A DNA stretch of 64,000 nucleotides from Vogesella oryzae (lineage in GTDB: Bacteria > Pseudomonadota > Gammaproteobacteria > Burkholderiales > Chromobacteriaceae): NCBI RefSeq assembly GCF_902829295.1, contig NZ_CADEPL010000005.1, positions 82,201-146,200 on the forward strand, in the 5' to 3' direction. Below are positions 18,194 through 26,169 of this stretch, piece by piece. The position numbers and the translations under genes were made by a program. Position 1 is the stretch's first letter, and every line of letters begins with the position of its first letter. The notes under the pieces are model-generated. The model had not been told where the DNA came from and did not search any database. It saw nothing but the letters and a program-made list of their open reading frames with translations.

Positions 18194-20053
18194 ATGGCCC
18201 TACTGCAAATCGCCGAACCCGGCCTCTCCGCCGCCCCGCACCAGCACCGTCTGGCAGTGGGCATCGATCTGGGTACCACCAACTCGCTGGTTGCCACCGT
18301 ACGCAGCGGCAGCGCCGTCGTGCTGCCGGACGAGCAGGGCCGCAACCTGCTGCCGTCGGTAGTGCGCTACGCGCCGGATGGCGACACCGTGGTGGGCTAC
18401 GCCGCGCAGGCCGAACAGAGCCGCGATGCGGCCAACACGGTAGTGTCGGTCAAACGCTTCATGGGTCGCGGTCTGGTAGACATCCAGGACGTTGGCCGCA
18501 GCCCGTACCGCTTTGTCGACGCGCCGGGCATGGTGCAGCTGGTGACCCGCGCCGGCAACAAGAGCCCGGTGGAAGTCTCCGCCGACATCCTGCGCACCCT
18601 GAAGGAGCGCGCCGAGCGCAGCCTGGGCGGCGATCTGGTGGGCGCGGTGATCACCGTGCCGGCCTACTTCGACGATGCCCAGCGCCAGGCCACCAAGGAT
18701 GCCGCCCGTCTGGCCGGCCTCAACGTGCTGCGTCTGCTGAACGAACCCACGGCCGCGGCCATCGCCTATGGCCTCGACAACGACTCCGAAGGCACCTATG
18801 TGGTGTATGACCTCGGCGGCGGCACCTTCGACGTGTCGGTGCTGGCGCTGTCGCGCGGCGTGTTCGAGGTGCTGGCCACCAGCGGCGACTCCTCGCTCGG
18901 CGGCGACGACTTCGACCACCGCATCTACTGCTGGATTCTGGAACAGGCCAGCCTGCACGGCCTGACCGCACAGGATACCCGCCTGCTGCTGACCCGCGCC
19001 CGCGAAGCCAAGGAAGCGCTGAGTGAGCACGCCAGCACCCGCATTACCGCACTACTGTCCGATGGTCTGACCGTGGACCTGGAACTGTCGCAGGCCACCT
19101 TCCACGACATCAGCAAGACCCTGCTCGACAAGACGCTGCTGCCGGTACGCAAGGCGCTGCGCGACGCCAAGATCACCATCGACGACGTCAAGGGCGTGGT
19201 GATGGTGGGCGGTGCCACCCGCATGCCGCAGGTGCAGAAAGCCGTTGGCGACTTCTTCGGCCGCCCGCCACTGACCAACCTCGATCCGGACAAGGTAGTA
19301 GCGCTGGGCGCCGCCATCCAGGCCGATGTACTGGCCGGCAACAAGGGTGGCGAGGACTGGCTGCTGCTGGATGTGATCCCGCTGTCGCTGGGCATCGAGA
19401 CCATGGGCGGCCTGGCCGAGAAGATCATCCCGCGCAACAGCACTATTCCGGTGGCACGCGCGCAGGAGTTCACCACCTTCAAGGATGGCCAGACCGCGAT
19501 GTCCATCCATGTGCTGCAGGGCGAGCGCGAGCTGGTGGCCGACTGCCGCAGCCTGGCCAAGTTCGTACTACGTGGCATCCCGCCGATGGTGGCCGGTGCC
19601 GCCCGCATCCGCGTTACCTTCCAGGTGGACGCCGACGGCCTGCTGTCGGTGACCGCGCGCGAGCTGACCTCCGGCGTGGAAGCCCACATCGAGGTGAAGC
19701 CGTCCTACGGCCTGTCCGACGACGAGATCAGCCGCATGCTGACCGAGTCGATGACCCACGTGCAGGACGATATCAACGCCCGCAAGCTGCGCGAGGCGAT
19801 TGTGGATGCCGAAAGCCTGATCGCCGCCATCCACGCCGCGCTGGAAGTGGACGGCGACCTGCTGGCCGCCGAGGAGCGTGCCGAGCTGGATGGCGCGCTG
19901 GCCGGCCTGCATACCGCCATTGCCCCCCAGCAGACCCGCGAGGTCAATGCTGCCACCCAGCGCCTGAACCAGATTAGCGAGCCGTTTGCCGCCCGCCGCA
20001 TGGACCGCAACATCCAGCGCGCGCTCAAAGGCAAGAACATCGGCGCCCTGTAA
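18194..20053 (+). CDS. hscA: Fe-S assembly Hsp70 chaperone HscA
   Basis: Specialised Hsp70 (619 residues) that binds the LPPVK motif of IscU and uses ATP to drive cluster release. ATPase motifs: [14 protein letters not shown] near residue 20, [12 protein letters not shown] near 200, and the [10 protein letters not shown] adenosine motif near 338. The substrate-binding domain follows from about residue 390. It lies between hscB and fdx. Two repeat decamers (18427 and 18491) lie within the ATPase coding region. Confidence 0.96.
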   Translation: MALLQIAEPGLSAAPHQHRLAVGIDLGTTNSLVATVRSGSAVVLPDEQGRNLLPSVVRYAPDGDTVVGYAAQAEQSRDAANTVVSVKRFMGRGLVDIQDVGRSPYRFVDAPGMVQLVTRAGNKSPVEVSADILRTLKERAERSLGGDLVGAVITVPAYFDDAQRQATKDAARLAGLNVLRLLNEPTAAAIAYGLDNDSEGTYVVYDLGGGTFDVSVLALSRGVFEVLATSGDSSLGGDDFDHRIYCWILEQASLHGLTAQDTRLLLTRAREAKEALSEHASTRITALLSDGLTVDLELSQATFHDISKTLLDKTLLPVRKALRDAKITIDDVKGVVMVGGATRMPQVQKAVGDFFGRPPLTNLDPDKVVALGAAIQADVLAGNKGGEDWLLLDVIPLSLGIETMGGLAEKIIPRNSTIPVARAQEFTTFKDGQTAMSIHVLQGERELVADCRSLAKFVLRGIPPMVAGAARIRVTFQVDADGLLSVTARELTSGVEAHIEVKPSYGLSDDEISRMLTESMTHVQDDINARKLREAIVDAESLIAAIHAALEVDGDLLAAEERAELDGALAGLHTAIAPQQTREVNAATQRLNQISEPFAARRMDRNIQRALKGKNIGAL

Positions 20054-20097
20054 CCATTGAGACGGCCGCCGCGTGCGGCCAACCCGGAGAACATTCC

Positions 20098-20439
20098 ATG
20101 CCGCGTATCATCGTGCTGCCCAATACCGACCTGTGCCCGGATGGCGCCGTACTTGACGACGTCGCCACCGGCACCACCGTCTGCGAAGCACTGCTGGCCC
20201 ACGACATCGAGATCGAGCACGCCTGCGAGATGTCCTGTGCCTGCACCACCTGCCATGTCATCGTGCGCGAGGGCTTCAATTCGCTGCCGCCGTCCGACGA
20301 GCTGGAAGACGACATGCTGGACAAGGCCTGGGGTCTGGAAGCGCAGTCGCGGCTGTCGTGCCAGGCCATCGTTACCGACCAGGACCTGGTAGTGGAGATT
20401 CCGCGCTACACCATCAACCACGCCCGCGAACATCACTGA
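20098..20439 (+). CDS. fdx: ISC-type [2Fe-2S] ferredoxin
   Basis: Adrenodoxin-type ferredoxin (113 residues) supplying electrons for cluster assembly. The ligands Cys43, Cys49 and Cys52 lie in ACEMSCACTTCHVIV and the fourth in LSCQAI near residue 88, with the MSCAC pattern of the ISC operon ferredoxin. A repeat unit (20074-20083) lies just upstream of the ribosome site GGAG. Confidence 0.96.
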   Translation: MPRIIVLPNTDLCPDGAVLDDVATGTTVCEALLAHDIEIEHACEMSCACTTCHVIVREGFNSLPPSDELEDDMLDKAWGLEAQSRLSCQAIVTDQDLVVEIPRYTINHAREHH

Positions 20440-20449
20440 GGAGCCTGCC

Positions 20450-20644
20450 ATGAAATGGAGCGACATCCACGACATCGCCATCGAACTGTGCGACGCGCAT
20501 CCGGAGGTGGATCCGAAGACCGTGCGCTTTGTCGACCTGCATAACTGGGTCGTGGACCTGCCCGGCTTTGACGACGACCACATGCGTGGCGGCGAAAAAG
20601 TGCTGGAAGCCATCCAGCAGGCATGGATCGACGAGGCGGAATAA
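20450..20644 (+). CDS. iscX: Fe-S assembly protein IscX
   Basis: Small acidic protein (64 residues, YfhJ family) that binds IscS and iron and tunes cluster synthesis. The family pattern KWSDIHDIAIELCD...DPKTVRFVDLHNWV...LPGFDDD is complete. GAGGAG precedes the ATG. It is the last gene of the isc operon, followed by one repeat unit and a terminator. Confidence 0.95.
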   Translation: MKWSDIHDIAIELCDAHPEVDPKTVRFVDLHNWVVDLPGFDDDHMRGGEKVLEAIQQAWIDEAE

Positions 20645-20670
20645 GTCCGCACGTTGGCCGCATGCCCTGA

Positions 20671-20706
20671 CAAACGCCCTGCCCCGTGCAGGGCGTTTGC
20701 GTTTAT
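20671..20706 (+). terminator. Terminator of the isc operon
   Basis: CAAACGCCCTGC and GCAGGGCGTTTG form a perfect 12-bp stem with a five-base loop, followed by CGTTTAT. It lies 26 bases after iscX. Confidence 0.85.
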
Positions 20707-20777
20707 CCCGCCTGCCGGCGGAGCGGCTTTGCTATGCTGGAGCATTCCGCTTTCCACCATTGCTCCCGGAGACTGTC

Positions 20778-21413
20778 ATGCTGACCCTGGTAATCGGCAA
20801 CAAGAATTTCTCGTCGTGGTCGTTACGGCCGTGGCTGCTGCTCAAGCACATCGGCGAACCGTTCCGCGAACAGCACATCCGCCTGTACATGCCGGACACC
20901 CGCCAGCACCTGCTGGCGGCCAACCCGGCCGGCAAGGTGCCGGTGCTGTTCCACGACAATCTGCGCGTGCATGACTCGCTGGCGATCTGCGAATACCTCA
21001 ACGAGCTGTTCCCGGCCTCCCGACTGTGGCCGGACGACCAGGCCGAGCGCGCCGAGGCGCGCGCGATTGCCGCCGAAATGCACAGCGGCTTTCTGGCGCT
21101 GCGCGGCGAGCTGCCGTTCAACATCACCCTGCGCACCCGCCATCAGCCATCGGCAGAAGCCGCCGCCGACATCCAGCGCATCTGCGACATCTGGCAACAG
21201 CTGCGCCATCGCCACCAGGACGCCGGCCCGTGGCTGTTCGGCCGCTTCAGCATCGCCGATGCCATGTTCGCACCGGTAGCCTGCCGTTTCGTCAGCTACG
21301 GCATCGAGCTGCCGGCAGCGGCCGCCGCCTATGTCGACCATGTACTGGCCGATAGCGCGATGCTGGAATGGTTCGACGCCGCGGAAACCGAACAGGCCGG
21401 CACGCTGGCATAA
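20778..21413 (+). CDS. Glutathione S-transferase family protein
   Basis: A 211-residue cytosolic GST. The thioredoxin-fold N-domain (about 1-80) starts MLTLVIGNKNFSSWSLRPWL, with a Ser in the usual catalytic position, and carries NPAGKVPVL (cis-Pro) and the glutathione-gamma-glutamyl site HDSLAICEYL. The helical C-domain (about 90-211) includes GRFSIADAMFAPV, the N-capping box. GGAG precedes the ATG at 20778. The substrate is not predictable. Confidence 0.88.
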   Translation: MLTLVIGNKNFSSWSLRPWLLLKHIGEPFREQHIRLYMPDTRQHLLAANPAGKVPVLFHDNLRVHDSLAICEYLNELFPASRLWPDDQAERAEARAIAAEMHSGFLALRGELPFNITLRTRHQPSAEAAADIQRICDIWQQLRHRHQDAGPWLFGRFSIADAMFAPVACRFVSYGIELPAAAAAYVDHVLADSAMLEWFDAAETEQAGTLA

Positions 21414-21500
21414 GGCCGGCAGCGGCCCGTTTGTGCGGACAGGTAGTCGGATGCGCGCCAAGTCATTAGAATGGCGGGCTTTTTTTCTGGGGCAACATCC

Positions 21501-22115
21501 ATGAGCACACCGTTCATCATCGGCATCGCCGGCGGCAGCGGCAGCGGCAAGAGCACGGTTACCCGCAAGGTACTGGAGGCGATCGGGCCGGAGATGGCAG
21601 CGGTGATCGTGCAGGACTACTACTACCGCGACCAGAGCCACCTGTCGTTCGAACAGCGCCTGGGCACCAACTACGACCATCCGCAGGCTTTTGACTGGCC
21701 GCTGCTGATTGAGCACATCGACGACCTGCGCAACGGGCTGGGCATCGACATGCCGGTCTACGACTTTGCCCGCCACAACCGCGCCGAGGAAACCGTGCGC
21801 GTGGAGCCGGCGCCGGTGATCGTGATCGAGGGGCTGTTCCCGCTGTACGACGCGGCCCTGCGCGACATGATGTCGCTGAAGATCTTCGTCGACACCGACG
21901 CCGATGTGCGTTTCATCCGTCGCCTGAAGCGCGATATCGCCGAGCGCGGCCGCACCACCGACAACGTGATCGAGCAGTACCTGAGCACCGTGCGGCCGAT
22001 GCACAACCAGTTCATCGAGCCGACCAAGCGCTTTGCCGACGTGATCCTGCCGCACGGCGCCAACGAGCCGGCGGTAGACATCATCACCACCAAGGTCGCC
22101 AGCCTGATCGGCTGA
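21501..22115 (+). CDS. udk: Uridine kinase
   Basis: Pyrimidine salvage enzyme (204 residues) phosphorylating uridine and cytidine with ATP or GTP. The Walker A motif GGSGSGKST begins at about residue 12; DYYYRD and NYDHPQAFDW form the nucleoside site, and RRLKRDIAERGRT is the lid. The ATG at 21501 starts MSTPFIIGIAGG. It is a single gene, followed by a perfect repeat-based hairpin. Confidence 0.94.
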   Translation: MSTPFIIGIAGGSGSGKSTVTRKVLEAIGPEMAAVIVQDYYYRDQSHLSFEQRLGTNYDHPQAFDWPLLIEHIDDLRNGLGIDMPVYDFARHNRAEETVRVEPAPVIVIEGLFPLYDAALRDMMSLKIFVDTDADVRFIRRLKRDIAERGRTTDNVIEQYLSTVRPMHNQFIEPTKRFADVILPHGANEPAVDIITTKVASLIG

Positions 22116-22171
22116 AGCAATTTGGCGGCAGGGTGCAACTTTGTCGCCACCACCCGCTCCAAGCGGGCAGC

Positions 22172-22198
22172 GGCGGCCAACCTGCCAGGTTGGCCGCC
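22172..22198. repeat. Perfect 27-bp inverted repeat after udk
   Basis: GGCGGCCAACCTG, one base, then CAGGTTGGCCGCC. It contains two inverted copies of the 9-base repeat core and lies between udk and the small gene. Confidence 0.9.
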
Positions 22199-22221
22199 AG
22201 CGTTATCCACCGGGAGACCCC

Positions 22222-22482
22222 ATGCTGACGATAAAACCGCGCAATCCGTTTGCGCATGCGCCGCAAATGAAAAAGGGCGGCGCCCACCAGCGCAGCGCCT
22301 CCGGCGCGCGTTTCGGCCACAAGCAGGCACTGCTGGCCGAGCTTGATGACTGGTATCAGGACCACTGGCACACTGACGCCGACGACATCACGGAGGCGGA
22401 CGGTAGCGACAAACCGGGCTGCGGCCCGGTTTTTTCATGCCTGCCGCCACCGCAACGCTTGCCATCCGCTCACCCGTTCTAA
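22222..22482 (+). CDS. Small basic hypothetical protein with a terminator inside its frame
   Basis: An 86-residue frame starting MLTIKPRNPFAHAPQMKKGG, with GGGAG properly placed upstream. The first 55 residues look like a real protein: a basic stretch (MKKGGAHQRSASGARFGHKQ) then an acidic amphipathic helix (LLAELDDWYQDH). The last 25 residues are read through and beyond a strong rho-independent terminator (22411-22436), so most transcripts should end before the stop codon. Either the true stop was lost by a frameshift (a TAG lies in another frame at about 22404), or the mRNA is naturally non-stop, as for E. coli arfA. I do not recognise the family with certainty. Confidence 0.55.
   Translation: MLTIKPRNPFAHAPQMKKGGAHQRSASGARFGHKQALLAELDDWYQDHWHTDADDITEADGSDKPGCGPVFSCLPPPQRLPSAHPF
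22411..22436 (+). terminator. Rho-independent terminator inside the small frame
   Basis: AAACCGGGC and GCCCGGTTT form the stem around TGCG, followed by TTTTC. It lies upstream of the in-frame stop of the small gene at 22480. Confidence 0.85.
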
Positions 22483-22512
22483 ACCGTTAGCGGTGCACGG
22501 GTGACAGTGCGG

Positions 22513-22542
22513 CTTTAAATATGTATAGTTTGCACATCTTTA
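22513..22542. promoter_or_regulatory. hmp upstream element, copy 1 (NsrR-like)
   Basis: CTTTAAATATGTATA followed by GTTTGCACATCTTTA. Its reverse complement begins AAGATGTGCAAA and ends ATACATATTT, resembling the AAGATGCATTT half-sites of NsrR operators in enterics. It is repeated 104 bases downstream. Confidence 0.6.
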
Positions 22543-22616
22543 GTTTTTGCCGCCGCCGGTAGCCTCACCAAACCGACACGGCAGAGCGGCGACCAGCTTC
22601 ATCACGATACTGGCGC

Positions 22617-22646
22617 CTTTAAATATGTATAAATTACACACCTTAA
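22617..22646. promoter_or_regulatory. hmp upstream element, copy 2 (NsrR-like)
   Basis: CTTTAAATATGTATA then AATTACACACCTTAA, matching copy 1 at about 24 of 30 positions. It ends in the hmp ribosome site (AAAGGA), so a bound repressor here would block expression directly. Confidence 0.6.
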
Positions 22647-22657
22647 AGGACACCCCC

Positions 22658-23872
22658 ATGCTGGATGCAGTCACCCGCCAACTGGTCAAAGCCACCGCCC
22701 CGATACTGAAAGAACACGGCGTTACCCTTACCCGCCATTTCTACGCCCGCATGTTCCAGCACAACCCGGAACTGAAGCAGATCTTCAACCAGGGCCACCA
22801 GCAGGCCGGCAGCCAGCAACAGGCGCTGGCCATGGCCGTGGCCGCCTACGCCGAACACATCGACGACCCGTCGGTACTGGCGCCGGTACTGGCGCTGGTC
22901 GCCAACAAGCACGCCAGTCTCGGCATTCGTGCCGAGCACTACCCGATTGTCGGCGCTCACCTGCTGGCCTCGATCCGCGAAGTGCTGGGCGAGGCCGCCA
23001 GCGACGAGCTGATCGCCGCCTGGGCTGCCGCCTACGGCCAGCTGGCCGATATCCTGATCGCCGAGGAAGCCAAGCTGTACCAGCAGAGCGCCAACCAGCC
23101 GGGCGGCTGGAGCGGCTGGCGCGGTTTCAAGGTTGGCCGCAAGGTGGTGGAAAGCGAGGAAATCACCTCCTTCTATCTGCAACCGGCCGATGGCGGCCCG
23201 CTGCCGGACTATCGCCCGGGGCAGTACCTGTCGCTGCGCCTGCTGGTGCCGCAACTGGGCATGATGCAGCCGCGCCAGTACAGCCTGTCGGCAGCGCCCG
23301 GCGGCAGCGCGTTGCGCATCTCGGTGAAACGCGAAGCCGGCAACGACAGCCCCGCCGGCATGGTCTCCAACCAGCTGCATGACGCGGTAAACGTCGGCGA
23401 CGTCCTCGACGTGGCACCGCCGCTGGGCGACTTCTTCCTGCATCAAGAGCGTAGCGGCCCGGTGGTGCTGATCAGCGCCGGTGTCGGCATCACCCCGATG
23501 CTGTCGATGCTGGAACAGCTGCTGCAACAGGACAGCCCGCGGCAGATCCGCTTCCTGCATGCCTGCCGCCACGGTGGCGTGCATGCCTTCCGCCAGCAGC
23601 TGGCCAACTGGAGCCGCGAATACCCGCAGCTGCAGGCGCACTGCTGGTACGAATTCCCGCGCCAGCAGGATGTGGCCGGCAGCGACTACCAGCACGTTGG
23701 CCGCATGACGCTGGCGACGGTCGCCGCTAGCGCCATCCTGGCGGATGCCGACTATTACCTGTGCGGCCCGTTGCCGTTCATGCAGCAGCAGAAAGCCGCG
23801 CTGCTGGCGCTGGGGGTGTCGGCAGATCGCATCCATGCCGAGGCATTCGGCACCGGCGGCGCCGGGCTGTAA
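22658..23872 (+). CDS. hmp: Flavohemoprotein nitric oxide dioxygenase
   Basis: Converts NO and O2 to nitrate with NAD(P)H in the cytoplasm (404 residues). The globin domain (about 1-140) has the proximal heme His in VANKHASLGI, the FAD domain (150-255) contains RQYSLSAAPG, and the NAD domain (from about 265) has ISAGVGITPM and the C-terminal EAFGTG. The ATG at 22658 has AAAGGA eight bases upstream. It is followed after 56 bases by nsrR, so sensor and detoxifying enzyme are one unit. Confidence 0.95.
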   Translation: MLDAVTRQLVKATAPILKEHGVTLTRHFYARMFQHNPELKQIFNQGHQQAGSQQQALAMAVAAYAEHIDDPSVLAPVLALVANKHASLGIRAEHYPIVGAHLLASIREVLGEAASDELIAAWAAAYGQLADILIAEEAKLYQQSANQPGGWSGWRGFKVGRKVVESEEITSFYLQPADGGPLPDYRPGQYLSLRLLVPQLGMMQPRQYSLSAAPGGSALRISVKREAGNDSPAGMVSNQLHDAVNVGDVLDVAPPLGDFFLHQERSGPVVLISAGVGITPMLSMLEQLLQQDSPRQIRFLHACRHGGVHAFRQQLANWSREYPQLQAHCWYEFPRQQDVAGSDYQHVGRMTLATVAASAILADADYYLCGPLPFMQQQKAALLALGVSADRIHAEAFGTGGAGL

Positions 23873-23928
23873 TTGAGGCCAACGTCCAGCAAGCGTATGC
23901 TCTGTGCTTTGCCAGCCAAGCCAGCACC

Positions 23929-24366
23929 ATGCAACTGACGCACTTCACCGACCTGGGCCTGCGGGTATTGATGTACCTGAGCACGCCCAGCGCTACCCCG
24001 GTCACCATCGGCGAGATTGCCGAGCGCTTCAGCGTGTCGCGCAATCATCTGGTGAAAGTGGTGCATTTCATGGCGCAACAAGGCTGGCTGGCCACCAGCC
24101 GCGGCAAGGGTGGCGGCCTGGCGCTGGCGCGTCAGGCCAGCCACTACCGACTGGGCGAGATCATCCGCACGCTGGAAGACATCGGCGACCTGATCGACTG
24201 CGCCGAACCGGCTTGCTTCCTGCGCGGCCGCTGCCGGCTCAAGGGGGTGCTGGACGAGGCACTGGCGGCGTTCTTTGCCGTGCTGGACCGCTACACCCTG
24301 GCCGACGTCGTCGCCAGCCCCACTGGCGAAGCGATCGCCATCCTGCATCAGCTGCGCCCGGCCTGA
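23929..24366 (+). CDS. nsrR: Nitric oxide-sensitive repressor NsrR
   Basis: Rrf2-family repressor (145 residues) with an NO-reactive Fe-S cluster. The N-terminus MQLTHFTDLGLRVLMYL, recognition helix SRNHLVKVVHFM and wing GKGGGL match NsrR, and the cluster ligands Cys91, Cys96 and Cys102 fall at the same numbers as in E. coli NsrR. It is downstream of hmp, and the duplicated operator-like element upstream of hmp would allow autoregulation. This context separates it from IscR. Confidence 0.92.
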   Translation: MQLTHFTDLGLRVLMYLSTPSATPVTIGEIAERFSVSRNHLVKVVHFMAQQGWLATSRGKGGGLALARQASHYRLGEIIRTLEDIGDLIDCAEPACFLRGRCRLKGVLDEALAAFFAVLDRYTLADVVASPTGEAIAILHQLRPA

Positions 24367-24641
24367 GCCGCCGGGCCGGTTGTGTCACCTCCCCCGCTGC
24401 CGGCGCCCCCTGCCGGCAGCGCATCCCGCCTCAAATAGTTCGTTTCGCCACAACACATTCCAATCCGATCAAGCATTCGTGCCAAATGCTTGCTTTTTCA
24501 GCGACATATATTCGTTTTCGAACGTATACAATTTATTTTTGCGGTATGATGCGCGCCCTCGGGCACATTTGCGCGAAACCGAACAACAAGAGTCCCCGAA
24601 CGACCTTTTACAACACCTTCACTCTTCCTTTAGGAGTCGAC

Positions 24642-26066
24642 ATGGAAGCCCTCCATAACCTGATCAATCAGGGCAACGACCTCATCTGGGGCCAGCTGCT
24701 GATTTACATCCTGATCGGCGTAGGCGTCTTTTTCACGCTGCGCACCGGCTTCATGCAATTGCGCCTGCTGCCGCGCGGCTGGCAGGAAATGCTTGGCGGC
24801 CGCAGCCACATCGGCGGCGAGAACGACATTTCCTCGTTCCAGGCCTTTGCCACCGGCCTCGCCTCCCGCGTGGGCACCGGTAACGTCGCCGGCGTGGCTA
24901 CCGCCATCGCCCTGGGCGGCCCGGGTGCCGTGTTCTGGATGTGGATGACCGCACTGCTGGGCATGGCCAGCGCGTTTGCCGAATCCACCCTGGCACAGCT
25001 GTTCAAGGTCAGCCACCACGACAACACCTTCCGCGGCGGTCCGGCCTACTACATCCAGAAGGGCCTGGGCATGCGCTGGCTGGGTATCGCCTTCTCGCTG
25101 TCGCTGATCCTGGCCTTTGGCCTGGTGTTCAACGCGGTACAGGCCAACTCCATCGTGGCCGCCACCGAAGGTGCCTGGGGCTGGAACAAGAACCTGGTCG
25201 CCATCGGCCTGGTGCTGATCAGCGCGCCGATCATCTTCGGCGGTCTGCGCAAGGTGGCACAAGTTGCCGAATGGATGGTGCCGTTGATGGCCGCCATCTA
25301 CCTGGGCATGACCCTGTTCGTGATCTTCGGTCATCTGGCGGAAATCCCGGGCGTCATCATGCTGATCGTGAAGAGCGCCTTCGGCCTGCAACAGGCGGCT
25401 GGCGGTTTTGCCGGCTATGCCATTAGCCAGTCGATGATGCTGGGCATCAAGCGCGGCCTGTTCTCCAACGAAGCCGGTATGGGCTCCGCCCCGAACGCGG
25501 CCGCCGCGGCAACTACCCGCCACCCGGCCAGCCAGGGCATCGTGCAGATGTTCGGCGTGTTCATCGACACTATCGTGGTGTGCTCCTGCACCGCCTTCAT
25601 CGTGCTGCTGTCCGGTGCCTACGTACCGGGTGCCGAGCTCAAGGGCGTGCAACTGACCCAGGCAGCACTGTCCGCCACGCTGGGCGGCTGGGGCGGTCAC
25701 TTCCTGGCGGTGGCACTGTTCCTGTTCTGCTTCAGCTCCATCATCGGTAACTACGCCTACGCCGAAGGCAACGTCGAGTTCATCAAGAACAACAAGCTGG
25801 TGATGCTGGGCTTCCGCCTGCTGGTGCTGTTCATGGTGGCATTCGGCGCCATCGGCAGCTCGCCGCTGGTATGGGACATGGCCGACCTGTCGATGGGCAT
25901 CATGGCGCTGATCAACCTGTTCGCCATCGTGATGCTGTCCAAGTATGTGTTCACCCTGCTGAAGGACTACCAGCAGCAGCTGAAAGCCGGCAACAAGCAG
26001 CCGGTGTTCGATGTGAAGCAATACCCGGAAATCCAGGCCAAGATCCACCCGGAAAGCTGGAAGTAA
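24642..26066 (+). CDS. Sodium/alanine (glycine) symporter, AGCS family
   Basis: Inner-membrane amino-acid:Na+ symporter of 474 residues with about 10-11 membrane segments. Family signatures include FFTLRTGFMQLRLLP, FQAFATGLASRVGTGNVAGV, GGPGAVFWMWMTALLGMASAF, and GLFSNEAGMGSAPNAAAAA. TAGGAG precedes the ATG at 24642. The 275-base upstream region is AT-rich around 24480-24550 and contains TTCGAA and TATGAT elements but no riboswitch fold that I recognise. It is a single gene ended by a bidirectional terminator shared with hemN. Confidence 0.93.
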   Translation: MEALHNLINQGNDLIWGQLLIYILIGVGVFFTLRTGFMQLRLLPRGWQEMLGGRSHIGGENDISSFQAFATGLASRVGTGNVAGVATAIALGGPGAVFWMWMTALLGMASAFAESTLAQLFKVSHHDNTFRGGPAYYIQKGLGMRWLGIAFSLSLILAFGLVFNAVQANSIVAATEGAWGWNKNLVAIGLVLISAPIIFGGLRKVAQVAEWMVPLMAAIYLGMTLFVIFGHLAEIPGVIMLIVKSAFGLQQAAGGFAGYAISQSMMLGIKRGLFSNEAGMGSAPNAAAAATTRHPASQGIVQMFGVFIDTIVVCSCTAFIVLLSGAYVPGAELKGVQLTQAALSATLGGWGGHFLAVALFLFCFSSIIGNYAYAEGNVEFIKNNKLVMLGFRLLVLFMVAFGAIGSSPLVWDMADLSMGIMALINLFAIVMLSKYVFTLLKDYQQQLKAGNKQPVFDVKQYPEIQAKIHPESWK

Positions 26067-26079
26067 GCCCCTGCGCCGC

Positions 26080-26099
26080 TGCGGCCAACGTTGGCCGCA
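26080..26099. repeat. Perfect 20-bp palindrome of paired repeats
   Basis: TGCGGCCAACGTTGGCCGCA, 13 bases after the symporter stop and 12 bases before a classical terminator; flanking C and G extend the palindrome to 22 bp. Confidence 0.95.
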
Positions 26100-26111
26100 G
26101 ACGGGCAGACA

Positions 26112-26148
26112 AAAAAAACCGCCGCCCTTGCCGGGTGGCGGTTTTTTT
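26112..26148. terminator. Bidirectional terminator between AGCS and hemN
   Basis: AAAAAAACCGCC and GGCGGTTTTTTT form the outer stem with CCC/GGG pairing inside; it gives a U-run on both strands for the convergent genes. Confidence 0.9.
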
Positions 26149-26169
26149 ATGGCCGAATCACTAGGCCGA

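Noticed and set aside
24367..24641. Glycine riboswitch upstream of the alanine symporter
   Set aside because: I could not find the conserved glycine aptamer core; the region is AT-rich with only short repeats.
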